A DNA stretch of 64,000 nucleotides, taken from contig NC_086171.1 of the NCBI RefSeq assembly GCF_023053635.1, positions 51,749,538 through 51,813,537 on the forward strand, written 5' to 3'. Every line of letters starts with the position of its first letter. Positions within the stretch are counted from its first letter, which is position 1. This DNA comes from Elgaria multicarinata webbii (taxonomy: Eukaryota; Chordata; Lepidosauria; Squamata; Anguidae). The notes under the pieces are model-generated. The model was not told the DNA's origin, did no database searches, and worked only from the letters and a program-made list of their open reading frames with translations. Of the stretch, positions 12,069 to 60,392 are shown piece after piece. The position numbers and the translations under genes are program-made.

Positions 12069-12446
12069 TGCGGAGGCGCGGAGGGGAAAGACACGGATTT
12101 AAAGTAATGTCTGTTTTGGCCCTCAGATGCCGCTTCCTGAAATTTAGGGTTCACAGACCGTATTATGATGCCAGGAGTGGCATTCTCGCTACCGCGCATG
12201 CTCACAACCAGCAGAAAAATGGAGTGTTCGTGTCACAACTGCGTCGCCGCCACCCCTTACTGAGCCACCATAGAACTTTCTGAAAAGCCGAGAGGGAGGA
12301 CAAATTCCGCCCGCTCGCCCCACTTTTCTGGAGTCACTGCCAGAGTTAGCTTTATTCAGAATTAAGTGCGGGCGGGCGCACGGCGAAGTAGAAGTTTCTT
12401 GCTCACTGGCAAGGACACCCGGGTGGGCAAACGCCGCTACAGAAGG

Positions 12447-48261
<35,815 letters not shown>

Positions 48262-48423
48262 ATATCTCTCAACAGATATTCAAAGAAGACATCTGTATCA
48301 ACCAAGGCTTTCTGGCACAAAATAATTAAAAGAGTGTATGAACTGGTTGTTAGAAGTTCTTGCCCCAACCTTTGTGTTTTTCATATTACTACTGAGAAGA
48401 TACAGAATTTGTTAATGTGAAAA

Positions 48424-48429
48424 ATAAAG
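48424..48429 (+). terminator. possible NGLY1 polyadenylation signal (AATAAA)
   Basis: AATAAA lies 163 bases after the stop codon, with T- and G-rich sequence further downstream. Another AATAAA occurs near 48.99 kb, so the site in use is uncertain. Confidence 0.4.
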
Positions 48430-48519
48430 AAATCCTGGAATCTTGTAAATGTTTCCTCGAAAATGTGCACCAAAGGGGAAAAAAGATGCAATGTTTTGCA
48501 TTCAAAATGCAAGACAAAT

Positions 48520-48612
48520 GTCAGCTGCAATCCCATGAACACATACTTGAGAGTAAACTCCATTGAACAAAGTAGAATTTACTTCTGAGTAACCATGTCT
48601 AGACTTGGGCTG
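48520..48612. repeat. short palindromic repeat (AGTAAG / CCCATTGA family)
   Basis: CTGCAATCCCATGAACACAT then GAGAGTAAACTCCATTGAAC and TTTACTTCTGAGTAACCATG. It lies in or just past the NGLY1 3' UTR. Confidence 0.65.
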
Positions 48613-49454
48613 CATGTCATTTAAAGTTAGAATTCATATTTTCTAATGTTTCATCTTTGACGAAGAGGGTTTTTTTAAAAAAAATTGAATGAAGAGTTTA
48701 ACTTCTTTTAACTTTGGATTTTGGGATTTGATTGTTTTAAAAAATACAACCTCATGTGATGTTTGAGCTTTCTGTTTGCAATTTATTTCATTCATAATAT
48801 TAAAGTAAGATTATGGAACTGCTGAATGTTTACTAGCCCCTGATGTCATTTCTGGTTAAATTTATTAAGCTATTTAAAATGAAACTGTGTTGACAAAATA
48901 GTTAATTTTGATGTCTGCTATGTCCTCCTTAAATTTTCCCAAATTAAAAATACATTTTCTGATCCAGAATTAAATATTTTGGAGGTTGGTAATGAAAAAA
49001 ATAAATTTACGGTGTTCCTAAAATCCTGTCACGGCTTGTGATATAAAAAGATATCTGAAGTTACCTAAAAGTATAGTTTTGATACACAAAATATCTTAAT
49101 TTTATTATGCATAATTTGTACTGTATACATTTGGATTTACCCACTATTTTTTATAAAACTACTTCTTTTATGTTGGTTGTAGTCACTCAAGAGCTATTGT
49201 CTTGGGTCAGCTTGATACATGCAAAGCAGAATTTTGACCCATTCTGGACCCCCAGGTGCATATATCTATATCTGTATAGTGATGCCTATGACATTATGGA
49301 AGTAGTTGTCCCAAGGAAATCTAGGAATGCACACAGATTTAGCTCTCCATTGGAATTATTGCAGAAACTCTTGAGATGGCCCTTGTTGTACATATCAGAG
49401 TTCCTCACCCGCCCCAAAATACTGGATGCTTGTACTTGTTAAAAATGCATTATG

Positions 49455-49588
49455 GCATAATCTACTGCCCTCCAGTTGTGTTGGACTGCAACTCCCATCA
49501 TTCACAACCAGATTGGCATGGTGTGTCAGAATAATGGGGGTTGTAGTCCAACACATCTGGAGGGTGCCAGGTTGAGGAAGGCTAATCT
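49455..49588. repeat. palindromic short repeat (CCAGATGT / TGGGAGTTG family)
   Basis: CTGCCCTCCAGTTGTGTTGG, ACTGCAACTCCCATCATTC, then GGGGGTTGTAGTCCAACACA and TCTGGAGGGTGCCAGGTTGA. Confidence 0.75.
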
Positions 49589-50004
49589 GCTGAATATTGC
49601 TTTTATGCCTACCCTACCAAAATGAATGGGGATTGCACCAGAATGTGGTGATGAAGAATGCTGCATTCAATATTTTCTTTCTTTTGCAAAGTTTAATTTG
49701 CTGCTGAATTTTTTGTCCTGGTTTCAGTGCATACTTGGAAGTTCTGGAAATGTCGTGGCCTTGATCCCGATAGATGTAGTCATGCTTGTCCCACTGAAAT
49801 CAATGTGACTTAAGTTAGTCAAGATTTATTCCATGGATTTGTGCCTTTACACTACATTCATCATTTTGATTCAAATATGAGTTTAAAATTATACAGTATA
49901 AAAATCATGTTGATAAATATTAAGAAACATAGAATGCATTTATACAACAATTAATTCAAATGATAATCTCACCACAGGCAAGATTTCAACCTACTGCCCT
50001 CAAA

Positions 50005-50160
50005 TAAAAATTTAGAGGGGTAGCCTTGTTAGTCTGGTGCAGGAAAAACAACAACAGAGTCTTGTGGTGACCATCCATAAGAAGTTAGTAGGCAGTGAAA
50101 AATGACAGCCTGATGGTTAATTAAAGACTAGCCCATTTATTGTGGCATGAGCTTTTGTGT
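50005..50160 (+). repeat. interspersed repeat also common in other reptiles, with an internal insertion
   Basis: AGGGGTAGCCTTGTTAGTCT, GAGTCTTGTGGT and then, after about 60 unrelated bases, TAAAGACTAGCCCATTTATT and GTGGCATGAGCTTTTGTG. From memory this is a widespread sauropsid repeat in which the two halves are normally adjacent. The superfamily is not certain. Confidence 0.5.
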
Positions 50161-50379
50161 GTAACTTTGATTAGAGTTATGGACAATGAAGGAGAAGCAG
50201 TGATACTAAAAGATTACATGCAGAAGAGTTCTCCAATCAAAGTTATTCATGTCCCCAGATCCAATCCTAAAATCAAGGAGAATAGTTCTAGTGGGGCCCA
50301 TACATTCCCAAATCATACCAAAATACTGCATTAGATAGAATCAGTAGTATAATATATGGGATATATATAGTGAAGAAAG

Positions 50380-51120
50380 CTATTCAAAAGAGGTAAAACA
50401 CCAGATATAAAATGCAGTCCATACAACCTCATAATATCCCTAATAGGATATGTGGATTAGCACTCTCTTACACTTTATTCGACCAGTACATAATAAAAAA
50501 GATCAATTTTCATCAAAAGAAACATATAACTATCTGCCCTCCCTTACTCTGACCAGGTTTGTAGTTTTTACCATAAATACTACATCCCATGTTTTAATCA
50601 ACCATTCATCTGAGGTCAGAGCTTATGCTTTTTTCTAATTAAAGGATATTGTTAACTGAGGTACTTATAGCAAATATTGAACCATTTCCACATTGTCAGC
50701 TAAGACCAGATCTTTAACATATCCAAACAGTAATACTAGTGGCTCTTGCGGTAGTCTCAAATCAAGTTCTATTATTTCTTGCCAGAATGTCTGAATTTTA
50801 GGACAGGATCAAAAGATATGAAGTAGGTCTGCATTCTGACTATTACATCTCCAGCAGAGAGTATTTACAGTTCTGTAAATACGATTGAAACGTCCTTGGG
50901 TTAAGTACTATCTAAATAATTTATTAAAAAAACTTAAAGATTAGTACTGGTTATATAACACACATTTTGCCACAGCCACTTCCAAATGTCACACAACTCT
51001 TCTGCAATTTGTAGGCAAGATGTGAGAGAAGTCTACCATCCATCTTGTGAAATCATCTCCAGAAAAGTTAATGTAAACGACCAGTTTGTATAATTGTTCA
51101 TATATGAGCTAGGCTAAGGG
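50380..51120 (-). mobile_element. L1-type LINE fragment (ORF2 C-terminal region)
   Basis: The minus strand reads TQGRFNRIYRTVNTLCWRCN followed by an HIF segment and CPKIQTFWQEII, the Cys-rich C-terminal signature of L1 ORF2. At least one in-frame stop is seen and the fragment is 5'-truncated. Confidence 0.75.
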
Positions 51121-51894
51121 ATCACTTTAAAAAGTCATTATAGGACTGCTGAATGTTCCACTGGCGATGTCTCTAAACTGCGTAGGTATTCCACATCTCT
51201 TGCCTGTGGATCTGATTTTTCTGTTCCTCAGCTATTAGGGATTGTATCCAGTGGTGCCATTCCACTAGCACAGGGATGGGCAACATGCAGCTCCCACCAC
51301 AGTGCCATCAAAATCCATAGCAGCAAAAAGCTTCTCGGCTTGCCACTAAATTTCACAGGCAAACCCCCATGGGAGATTAAAACAGACAACTTTAGCTTGT
51401 TTTCAAATCAGTGTTGTTGTTTTGCTGCTGCCAATTATAGCAACAGGAGCAGGGCCCATGTGAGGGGGACAAAAATGACTCCCAGACCCCCAAAGTTGCC
51501 CACCTATATGCTAGCACAAAGCTTCTATTGCTTGTGGAAATCTCATACGAACCTATGACTTCGCCCTTTAACACTGTTTAAGAAATTAGAAATGCATTAA
51601 GCATACCAAAGTATACAGGCTGTTCTGTTAGATCACTAATCTGATGGACTAATTGGGAGAAGTATGACCAGTGTTTAGATCATTTCAACAGCAGAGCCAA
51701 AACCCAGGGGATGAAATAAACATTTACAAGCATTTCCCTAAATCAGTGTGAAGATATGAAGCACTTTTGTATTTTGTTCCTTTTGTCTTAGAATGCAGCA
51801 CTAAGCCAGTTAAGAAGATTGATAATGGTACATACTATAGCCATTTCTCACTAAACCACACTCTTACCCATAAACTACTCAACCTTTACAGAAA

Positions 51895-52095
51895 CGAGAG
51901 CCAGTGCTGTGTTGTATATGGAGATCTGGGTTCTAGTCCCCACTCAGTCATGAGGCTCATTGAGCAACTTTGGGCCAGACACAGACTCTAACAGGGTTAT
52001 TGTTGTGAGGATAAAATAGGAGGAGTATTGTCTACACTGCCTTGGGTTCCTTAAGGAGGAGAAAAGGGATATAAATGTAATATGTAATAAATTAA
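51895..52095 (+). mobile_element. MIR-like tRNA-derived SINE
   Basis: GAGAGCCAGTGCTGTGTTGT, the B box ATCTGGGTTCTAGTCCCCAC, a core with AGGGTTATTGTTGTGAGGAT and the tail AAAAGGGATATAAATGTAAT with AATAAATTAA. Confidence 0.8.
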
Positions 52096-52099
52096 AATA

Positions 52100-52560
52100 A
52101 ACTGTGTATATTACATTTTTTTTACAATATTTATATATTGCTCCATATCTAAATTAGATTCTAGAGCAGTGAACATAGGAATAAAACAAGAAAAAGAAAG
52201 AAGTTTTAAAACAGCAAATTAAAATTGTTCAATTTAAAACAAACAGCAGCTGGTTAGTTGAAGAATGCTTCCTGGAAAAAAGCTGTTTTCAGGAGGTGCT
52301 GGAAGCAGCACCGTGTTTGCACCTGCCTGACCTCCAGGGGCAAGGAGTTCCCATAAAAAGGGCACCACACTAAAAGCTCTTCTCCTGGTAGACTCCTATT
52401 GGGCCAAAAGTCCACACAGAATCACCAGGAGCATGACCTCCAATGACCTCAGTGACCAGACAGGTTGGTAAGAGAGAAGACACTCTGTCAGGTATCCTGG
52501 TTCCAAGTTGTTTTAGGGCTTTGTACATATATTAAATGTATCTAGAAAGAAATGTAATTT
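52100..52560 (-). mobile_element. probable L2-like LINE fragment
   Basis: Inverted LINE vocabulary is visible: ACAATATTTATATATTGCTC near the 3' end and CCAAGTTGTTTTAGGGCTTT near the coding side. Old and degenerate. Confidence 0.45.
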
Positions 52561-54425
52561 CTTAAAGACATGAATTAGTATGCTAATCACAACCTAATTT
52601 CAACAGGACTTAATAGTATGTAACTAGGTGCAATATTGCAAAATAATTAAATATAAGGAAAACGTGTTTACAAAATATTTATGTTTTTAATTGCAACGTT
52701 ACTACCATTTTGGAAATATACTAGAATACTTCCTTTGTGCAGGCCTCCTAAAGAAATATGTATGTAACATGATTGAAATAGCCACCAAAATTATACGTAT
52801 CTGCATGGTAATTGGTGCTGTATGTTAATGAGTAGCTAACTTGAATATGGGCCAGAGGTTCAGTTTTTTGAAATACTAATCAAAATAAAGCACATCAGCA
52901 CATCCCTGCCATTCTCTGAGATACTTAATAAACCTGTAGAACAACACTTCCTTGGCATGCCTGTAGTGTTGGAAGAAAGCCCACAATCGCCTCTGTTGAT
53001 CACACCAGTTTCCATAGACGAAGGAACTTCCTAGAATAGCCCAAGCTAAGGACAGTACTTCATCCAGCAGCACAATTAATGTCCAATATTACATTTGATT
53101 AAGACATGTATTAAATATAAGAATCAGGCTATGCTAAATAAAGGTTTGGTATATAGAACTGTGTTGAGCACTACAGGAACATATAAGTCTGAAAGCTGCA
53201 ATACCAGTTTGACAAAGCAAACCTGGAACATAATTAAATGTGGGCTTGAGTTTGTGCCTAGGTAACACAAAATTACCACAGCCTGAATTGGATTCCCATG
53301 GATTCATGAGCATGTCTCATCACATTCCTCTCCTGACTTGACGTGCATAGCTCTCTTGCCCTGCATGATGATAGACCATTACTCCTGCATTGTCTGAGGC
53401 TCTGAGGATGATAAAATCTGTAAACGTGCTTGTGGCTTATTCTTTGGGCTTTAATGACCAAGCAACACCTCATTTTACTCCGTAAGGCTCTCCACTTCAG
53501 TGTTCTTGTTTTTTCTTGCATGCTCTTCTTCAGCCACTACTAGAAATCAACAGAGCAGCAAGAAGAATAAGATGACTGAGCGAACCAGTGTCATGTAAGG
53601 GCCAGCCCTACCGTTAGGCAGAGAGAGGCAGCCACCTCAGGCACCAGTTGCTGAGCGGTGTGGAGTGAACAGAGTTATGTGTGCCACACAGCCTGCCCTG
53701 CGCTCCCTGCAGCTGCCTTCAGGTGCAGTGGAGGATGCTATCCTATTGCCACTATCTAAAAAACAAACAAGCATATAACTGCTGGCTTTTGTACATGGAA
53801 TGGTGGTGGGGAGGGGAGGCACCATCTTCTCCTTTGCCTCGGGCAGCAAAACGTATCGGGCCAGCCCTGCCCCACTGCGGTGTTCTCCCCTAGTGTAGTG
53901 TGATACTTTTCCCCATTTGAAACGAATGGTAGCCATTCATGGATAATACAAAAAGTAAATGCAGCAAAACATCTATGAGAGAAGACACAGTGACATGTTT
54001 GGTGTAACAATATTTACAGCCTTATCTGAAACACGGCCCATAGATTAAGCTGCATTGAGTTCAGCAGAATGTATTTCCAAGTAATGCCTTTAAGACTGAA
54101 ATATTAAGGTCACTATCTGTGAAGAGATAATTACTTGAGCAGTTTATCTAGAGATATTGTAGACCTTCCTCGTTTAAGGAGTATTTCATTCAAGACAAGG
54201 ATTGAAGAAGGACATGCTCAAGCTGAAAGCTATGAGCGTGTTAGAGGAATCATTAGGTGAAACGCTACATTTTGTATTATATATGAGGCCAGATGGCATA
54301 CATAATTCAATTAGAAGGATGGACATCCTATTCTTAAGATATTCTGCTAATACACATACAATTTGTGTAAAATCTGCAGTCTCGAGAAAAGGATGTTTTT
54401 GAGTGGTCCTGTTGACCTCTACAGC

Positions 54426-54562
54426 AGAGCTAGGGAACCTGTGACTTTCCAGATGTTGTTGGACTCCAACTCACATCACCACCAGCCAGAATAGCTAATG
54501 ATAAGACATGGGACTTCGAATCCAACAACATCTGGAGAGCCACAGGTTCTCCACTGTTGCTC
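54426..54562. repeat. palindromic short repeat (CCAGATGT / TGGGAGTTG family)
   Basis: CAGAGCTAGGGAACCTGTGA, CTTTCCAGATGTTGTTGGAC, then CCAACAACATCTGGAGAGCC and ACAGGTTCTCCACTGTTGCT. The terminal parts are well preserved. Confidence 0.8.
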
Positions 54563-54629
54563 TACAGAAACAGTTGTACGCAAGTAGTTTCAGGTTTAAA
54601 TGAATCGTAAATAAACCCCTTACAAGCTG

Positions 54630-54895
54630 TACTGTATTTATCCTATGCATGTCTGCTCAGAAATAAGTCCCATTTAATTCAATGGGACTTACTCCCGTAA
54701 ATGTGTATAGGTTTGTAGTTTAATTAACTTAAGTCCCATTGATTTCAATGGGTTTACCCTGACTATTACTCGGTCTAATTCCAACCCATTGTGCTTAATT
54801 AGACTTGAATTTACAGCACAATCCTACGCATATTTATTCAGAACTATGTCCTGCTGAGTTCAATAGATTAGTTGGAATAGAATTGTAGCCATAAT
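54630..54895. repeat. cluster of AGTAAG / CCCATTGA palindromic repeats
   Basis: Three copies or part-copies: CAGAAATAAGTCCCATTTAA with TCAATGGGACTTACTCCCGT, then TTAAGTCCCATTGATTTCAA, and finally AGCACAATCCTACGCATATT. Confidence 0.65.
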
Positions 54896-55094
54896 AGAAT
54901 ATTGTTCTCAATAAGCTTCATTATTGTATACTATCTCATTTTGATTCTCACACTACTTCAGAATATTTTGTGAGGACAATGTGTATGTGTACCATATATT
55001 GATAATCCTATAGAATTTCCTTTAGATGGGAAATGTTCATGTACTGATTTTAATAAAGCAAATATTCCACACACAAGTTTCTATTTCTTTATCA

Positions 55095-55180
55095 GTGCAA
55101 TCCAAACATATTTGCTCTGAAATTGCTCTGAGTTTAACAGGATTTATTCTCTAGTAAGTGTATTTAGGATTGCAGCCTTG
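55095..55180. repeat. AGTAAG / CCCATTGA palindromic repeat, decayed
   Basis: CAGTGCAATCCAAACATATT, GAGTTTAACAGGATTTATTC and GTATTTAGGATTGCAGCC. Confidence 0.5.
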
Positions 55181-57089
55181 ATGACACATCTATTTGAAAA
55201 TCCTTGAGAAGGATTTTAACCACAACTGTACCAGAAGCTGCTTCTGAATACTGCTAACCCCCTGGTCCAGATTATGTAAAGATCCATTAGGATAGGAGGT
55301 AACAGAATAATAATTATATTATATATAATATATAATATGTTGGGAAAGTGTAGGGATTATCCATTGTCTAATGTTGAAACTAATTAAGCCAGATATTTGG
55401 AGGTTTAAAATAATGTCAGCTCAGATTCCCAAGTTTAGAAATAGGATTAGGTGAAATAACTTGACCCAATTACAGGTAAATGTGCACAGACTTTGGAAAC
55501 AAATTGCAAGGAGACTAGAGTCAGTCTGCCCCCCCCCCCATTACCTGTTGTGATGTGCCCCTTAGTACCTTTTTTAAAAGGCTATTGGAGGTGTCATTTA
55601 GCTAAAATTTGGGGTTACATGTGGGGCTTGTGGATTTGGGGCTTACATGTGGGGCTTGTAGGGTCACTTCTACCTTTTGCTACATAATTGGAACATTATC
55701 CAGTCTTAAATGCTACAGAACCTGTGCTGGTAGAATATCAAGGATTGTTACATGTACCTGGTATTAGTGCATCTGTTTAGAGTGATTAATACATCTATTT
55801 AGAAATTAACTCTTGGGGAGGGGAACTGGGCATGGTTAAGGAGGCGGGGCTGAGCCAAGAACTGATCCTGTGGTGGAGCCAGGGGATGGGACCCAACTCT
55901 TTTGGTTGGTTTGGGAGCATTACCCTACTTGTCTTAGTAGGCCCAGGAGTGGAGCCTCATCACAAAAGCACTCACCTAAAAGAACTGAGGTGGAAACATC
56001 CAGCCTTGAGCCTTGCTTTTCTGGCAATGGTCCTCAAAGCAATAAATAAATAAATTCTGGCCAAATCAGGTTGGCTGGCAACCCTACAAGACACCCAAAT
56101 TAGCTCTTTGTCACTGCAGCAAGCCAACTCTAGTTATAGCACCTACTAGCTATTTGGAACACCTGCTAGCCTTGTACAGGGATGTGCATGCCCATCCAAT
56201 TCAATTCTATTAATCACGGTATCCTTTAGATAGTCTGAGATGGGGATTGGAAGTACTACTTTGTGATTGTTCTGGTCCTTCCTGCTGGACAGATTGCAGA
56301 AAGTTTGGGGGATTAAAGTTTGGCCCCAGTGGCAACCAAGAAACTGCTAGGTGAGATTTTCAGGAGATTTAGAGAGAGGTGTTATCTGTATACTAACAGC
56401 TTCCAATTATTTCTCCTTTACATCTGAACATAGGGGTGTGCAAGGGGTGTGCCGAGTGTTCCCAGGCACACCCTAATGTCTCAAGCAATGAGCGCCAAAT
56501 TGATGGGGTCATTGAGTAGGGATCCAGAGGGGGATCCAGACGCAGTAGAAATGGCCTCCAGCAACTCTGCTGCCGCTGCCCCCAACAGCATGCCAATACT
56601 CCCAGAGGCCAGAGCAAAAAGGAATCACTTGGCTGGGAGCCTCTCTGCTGGGAACCACATTTCAAAGAGGCCAGGAGGAGGCCCCCTGAAGGCTAATATC
56701 AACTTGTGAGACTTTCCTCCAGCCAGTGTCACCACAAAGCCCCACCAATGGTGGGGCTTAAGGAGTGTCAACTCATTCCCCCACCCCTGCAATGGCCCTC
56801 CCGTGGTCAGGCAAGCTGTACGTGTCAGTGTCTACAGCGTTTAATAAATGAATAAAAATAATGTCGTTCAATAAATGTTCACCTTTTTTTAAAAAAAAAA
56901 ATCCCTGGGTGCACACCCTAATGCAATGTGCTGCTCACACCTATGCATCTGAATCAGGTGAGACAGTGTAGGCTAAAACCACTAATGGCCAAGATGAAGG
57001 CTGATAAACTAAAATTTAATCCAGATAAACTCAAGTCATTTTAGGAAGAGATGTTTTGACAATTCTGGGTGGGGTTAAAGTCCCCCCAA

Positions 57090-57320
57090 GGACCAGTTTT
57101 GTTGTTTTGGGGTCCTTTAGATCTGAGTGAGCTTTACTTTACATGCCCAAGAGGCTTCCATGGCACAAAGTGCCTTTCATCAACCTAGGCTGGTATACCA
57201 GTTGATACCCATTCTAAACTGGGATAGTGTTTCTACAGTTATCCATGCTCTTGTAATTTCCAGGTTAGATTACTGTATTGTGTTATATGTGGGGCTGCTC
57301 TTGAATAAGATTCATAGGAT
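57090..57320 (+). mobile_element. L2-type LINE fragment
   Basis: Encodes AQSAFHQPRLVYQLIPIL and VIHALVISRLDYCIVLYVGL, the reverse-transcriptase segment also seen at 59631. Ends abruptly at another repeat. Confidence 0.7.
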
Positions 57321-57490
57321 GACCATAGTTTGGAAACCAAAAAGGAGGACAACATGGTTGCCCCCAAGGGGGCATGCACACCAACATGCCCAGCCCCCAA
57401 GGGGGTGTGCCCACCTAAACATGGCCTTGGTCACATGTCTGATTTCACAGCACACAATTATGACAAACCTGTTCTACATAACATCTTAAT
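57315..57490. repeat. repeat related to the GACCATAT / AGGAGGAC element
   Basis: ATAGGATGACCATAGTTTGG and AAAAGGAGGACAACATGG resemble the terminus of the element at 3862-4096; the remainder differs. Confidence 0.4.
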
Positions 57491-57719
57491 GTTAAAATCA
57501 CTGGAATAAAGAACAAGTGAGATTCAATGTATCTGAAATTAATTGCACTCATTCCTACTTTTGTAGCTTTTGCTGTACTTTGAAGATTTTGCTATACTCT
57601 GTGTGATACAGTCTCCCCTTCCCTCAAATTTTTCTGACTGCAAGTCCTTCACTGGATGACCATAGTCTAACCTTTCCTAACATTTAACACTCTTTCCCCA
57701 TCACCTGCCTCATATCCAT

Positions 57720-58270
57720 ACTCACAGATTCAGCATATTGCTACCAGTGAACAAATGAAGCAGTTGACAAGAACAGAAAAATCTAGTACAACAAACAAGC
57801 AACCAAGCATTCAGAAAGAGTATAAACTACTATTACCCTGCAAACATTAGCCATAGAACAAAATGGACTAAAGGTTAGCACCTCTTAGCTTGTTTCAACT
57901 TCAACCAGACTTAACAGTAAAAAACAACCAAGAAAAACACACCTACCTCATTGACATACTATACCTAATGACAAAAATGTTGCAGAAAAGGAAGAGGAAA
58001 AGAGAGAAAATATACACCACTGGCTATGGAAGTTAAAGAACTATGGCAACAAGAAAAAGTTGCAATAATTCTGTTAATTACGTCACCAGCATCACATCAT
58101 TTAAAAAAATTTTTTTTACAGAAAACCTTCAGAAATTAGGCCTACCAAAATACATGCACACCAACATCCAGAAAGCAGTCATACTTAAAACATGTTCAAT
58201 AGTCAGGAAATTTCTGAATCAGTAAAAGATAGCATGACTTGGCAAATCCCATCATGTTAATCTAGAAAAA
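57720..58270 (+). mobile_element. LINE fragment, tentatively R4/Dong-like
   Basis: Frames read THLIDILYLMTKM-like sequence, then ENLQKLGLPKYMHTNIQKAV and ILKTCSIVRKFL, ending LEKPPRARKER. From memory this conserved C-terminal block occurs in R4/Dong-type LINEs of reptiles. In-frame stops show it is dead. It is followed by a GAT microsatellite. Confidence 0.45.
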
Positions 58271-58296
58271 CCACCACGAGCAAGAAAAGAGAGATA

Positions 58297-58324
58297 AATA
58301 ATGATGATGATGATGATGATGATA
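58297..58324. repeat. (GAT)n microsatellite
   Basis: About eight GAT units after the LINE fragment, possibly its 3' tail. Confidence 0.9.
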
Positions 58325-58554
58325 ATGGCAACCCTGTTAATTTTAAAAAATATTTTTAAGAAGGATGAACAATTATCAGCAATTTTTACAAAATATACAT
58401 CATGCCAATTATATCAAACAAATTGAAGAGGAAGGTCTATGGGTCAAAATGCATTATTTAATAGGAATATCACCTCCAAATCATGCCCCCAACTCACACA
58501 AAGAAAACTACAGCCCTCTCCCGCCCCTCACATACTGCGAACATGCACATGCAT

Positions 58555-58830
58555 CCATTCATAGTCAAACAATCAGGCATTCCCATTCAGACATCATCAC
58601 ATCAATACACTCACACACTGCCAGCACACAAACACACACACACTCAGAATCACCCACTCCAAAACACATGCACACGCACACCCATTCAAACAACCAGGCA
58701 TCCCATTCAGACATCAGTACAGACACACACTGCCAGCACGCACACACACACACACACAGGATCACCCACTCCAAAACACAAGCACATACACATCCATTCA
58801 AACAACCAGGCACCCCATGTGCCCATACGT
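58555..58830. repeat. CA-rich tandem repeat, unit about 112-125 bp
   Basis: Units start CCATTC at about 58555, 58681 and 58793. Each carries AAACAACCAGGCATCCC-like sequence, CACTGCCAGCACACA, a CACACA run and ATCACCCACTCCAAAACACA. There are two full units and part of a third. Long open frames through it are repeat by-products. Confidence 0.8.
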
Positions 58831-58893
58831 TCTCTCTCACACACACCTCAGTCTTATCTCCTACTTGCTTCTTATTCCTCAGAGCACCGATCC

Positions 58894-59155
58894 GGGCCTT
58901 CTCCTTAGCTGATGCGATCCCGCCAGCCAAGGAGATGGCCAGATCGGCGCTCGGGGGGTGGGGTGGAGGATGTGTTCCCAGAGGTCCGGGAACACGTTGT
59001 TCTAGGCCCTCCCAGGGCCAATTCTGGCCTTCTCCTTGGCTGGTGCACTCGCGCCAGTCAAGGAGAAGGCCAGATCAGCGCTGGGAGTGGGGGCTGGAGG
59101 ATGCATTCCTGGAGGTCTGGGAACACGTCCTTTCTGGGCCTTTTCCCCAGTGAAT
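58894..59155. repeat. GC-rich two-copy tandem duplication, unit about 131 bp
   Basis: Copies 58894-59023 and 59024-59155 both read GGCCTTCTCCTT-GCTG, GCCAGTCAAGGAGA-GGCCAG, GTGGGGGCTGGAGGATG and GGTCTGGGAACACGT with scattered differences. Confidence 0.85.
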
Positions 59156-59630
59156 TGGAGCCCTGCCCCAGTTGCCCTGGAGAACCCCCATTTTTCCAGA
59201 GATCGTCGGGGTTTTCTGGGTCACCTGGTACCCTAATGATTCAGAAATCATCTGGTTCAGGAGGCACACAGCAGCTAGACTTTTGATTAGGACTATCCTC
59301 TGACCATGCAAGACTGAACAGAAAAGACCTGCGCTGTATTTCAGTGATTTCCTGGGTCCAGTTCCTGGGGCTGGTTCTAAGCCTTTAAAGCTCTAAATGG
59401 CCTGAGAGACCAAATAACTAAAGGACCATTTTCTTCTGCCTGAAGTTCAGGATCTGCATCAAAGACCCTTCTTCAAGTTCTCCTGACAGATGAGACGAGA
59501 CCAGAGGATTTTTCAGTGGTGGTGCTGTTTGTGGAATGCTCAACAAGTAAAGGAGGCACCAATCCTACTAAAATTGAGGAGACAAGTTAAAAGAACCTTT
59601 TTTTTTTTTTAATAAATAGGGTTTGGAGGT

Positions 59631-60392
59631 ATGTCAACCAGTTCTGGATGGGTTCGCAGCTTGGGGGTGCTCCTGGATCCGTTGCTCCAAATGACAGCTC
59701 AGATATATGCAATGGCCAGGAGTGCCTACTATCAGCTTCAGCTGTTATGCCAGCTGCGTCCCTTTCTAGAGTTGGAATTCCTAAAGATGGCAATGCACTC
59801 GCTGGTAACTTTGAGGCTCGACTTCTGCAATGCACTCTACATACCTTTGTGCCTAGTCCGGAAACTTCAACTAGTGCAAAATATGGCAGCAAGGTTTGTC
59901 ACCAGTACATCTAAGGGTGACCATATTACACCAGCTTTAAAATCACTACTCTGGCTGCCAATTAGTTTCTGAGAGGAGTATAAAGTTTTTAAAGCCTTAC
60001 ATGGTTTGGATCCTGGTTACCTGCAGGATCGCCTTTTCCCGTACAATCCGCCCTGCACACTCAGGTCCTCTGGGAAGAATTTACTTCAGCCAGCAAAAAC
60101 TAGATTGATAACTGTTACCCAGAGGACCTTCTCTTCTGCCATTCCCAGATTGTGGAATGGCCTGCCGGGAGAGATCCATCAACTCAACAGTCTTTCTGAA
60201 TATAAAAAAGCTACAAAGACTGATCTCTTCCGGCAGGCCTACCCAGTCAAATTTTAAGAAGTCTTTTAACAATGTATTGGTTTTATATGTTTTAATCAGT
60301 TTTATGTATTTTATAATATTTTTGTATTCTGTTGTTCCCCACCTCGATCCAGAGGGAGAGGCGGGTAATAAATAAATAAATAAATAAATATT
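59631..60392 (+). mobile_element. L2-type LINE 3' half with (AAAT)n tail
   Basis: Encodes VRSLGVLLDPLLQMTAQIYA, MAMHSLVTLRLDFCNALYIP and LQLVQNMAARFVTSTSKGDH, then DLFRQAYPVKF before a stop. The 3' UTR ends CACCTCGATCCAGAGGGAGA and AATAAATAAAT. At least one in-frame stop interrupts the coding part. Best-preserved member of the L2 pieces in this window. Confidence 0.85.

Noticed and set aside
12366-12446. Open frame upstream of the NGLY1 ATG
   Set aside because: No ATG occurs in it, and an in-frame stop at 12363 closes it; the ATG at 12447 has a strong context and matches human MAAA.
58365-59153. 262-codon open frame rich in His, Thr and Ser
   Set aside because: It runs through the CA minisatellite and the GC-rich duplication; composition follows the repeats and there is no domain.
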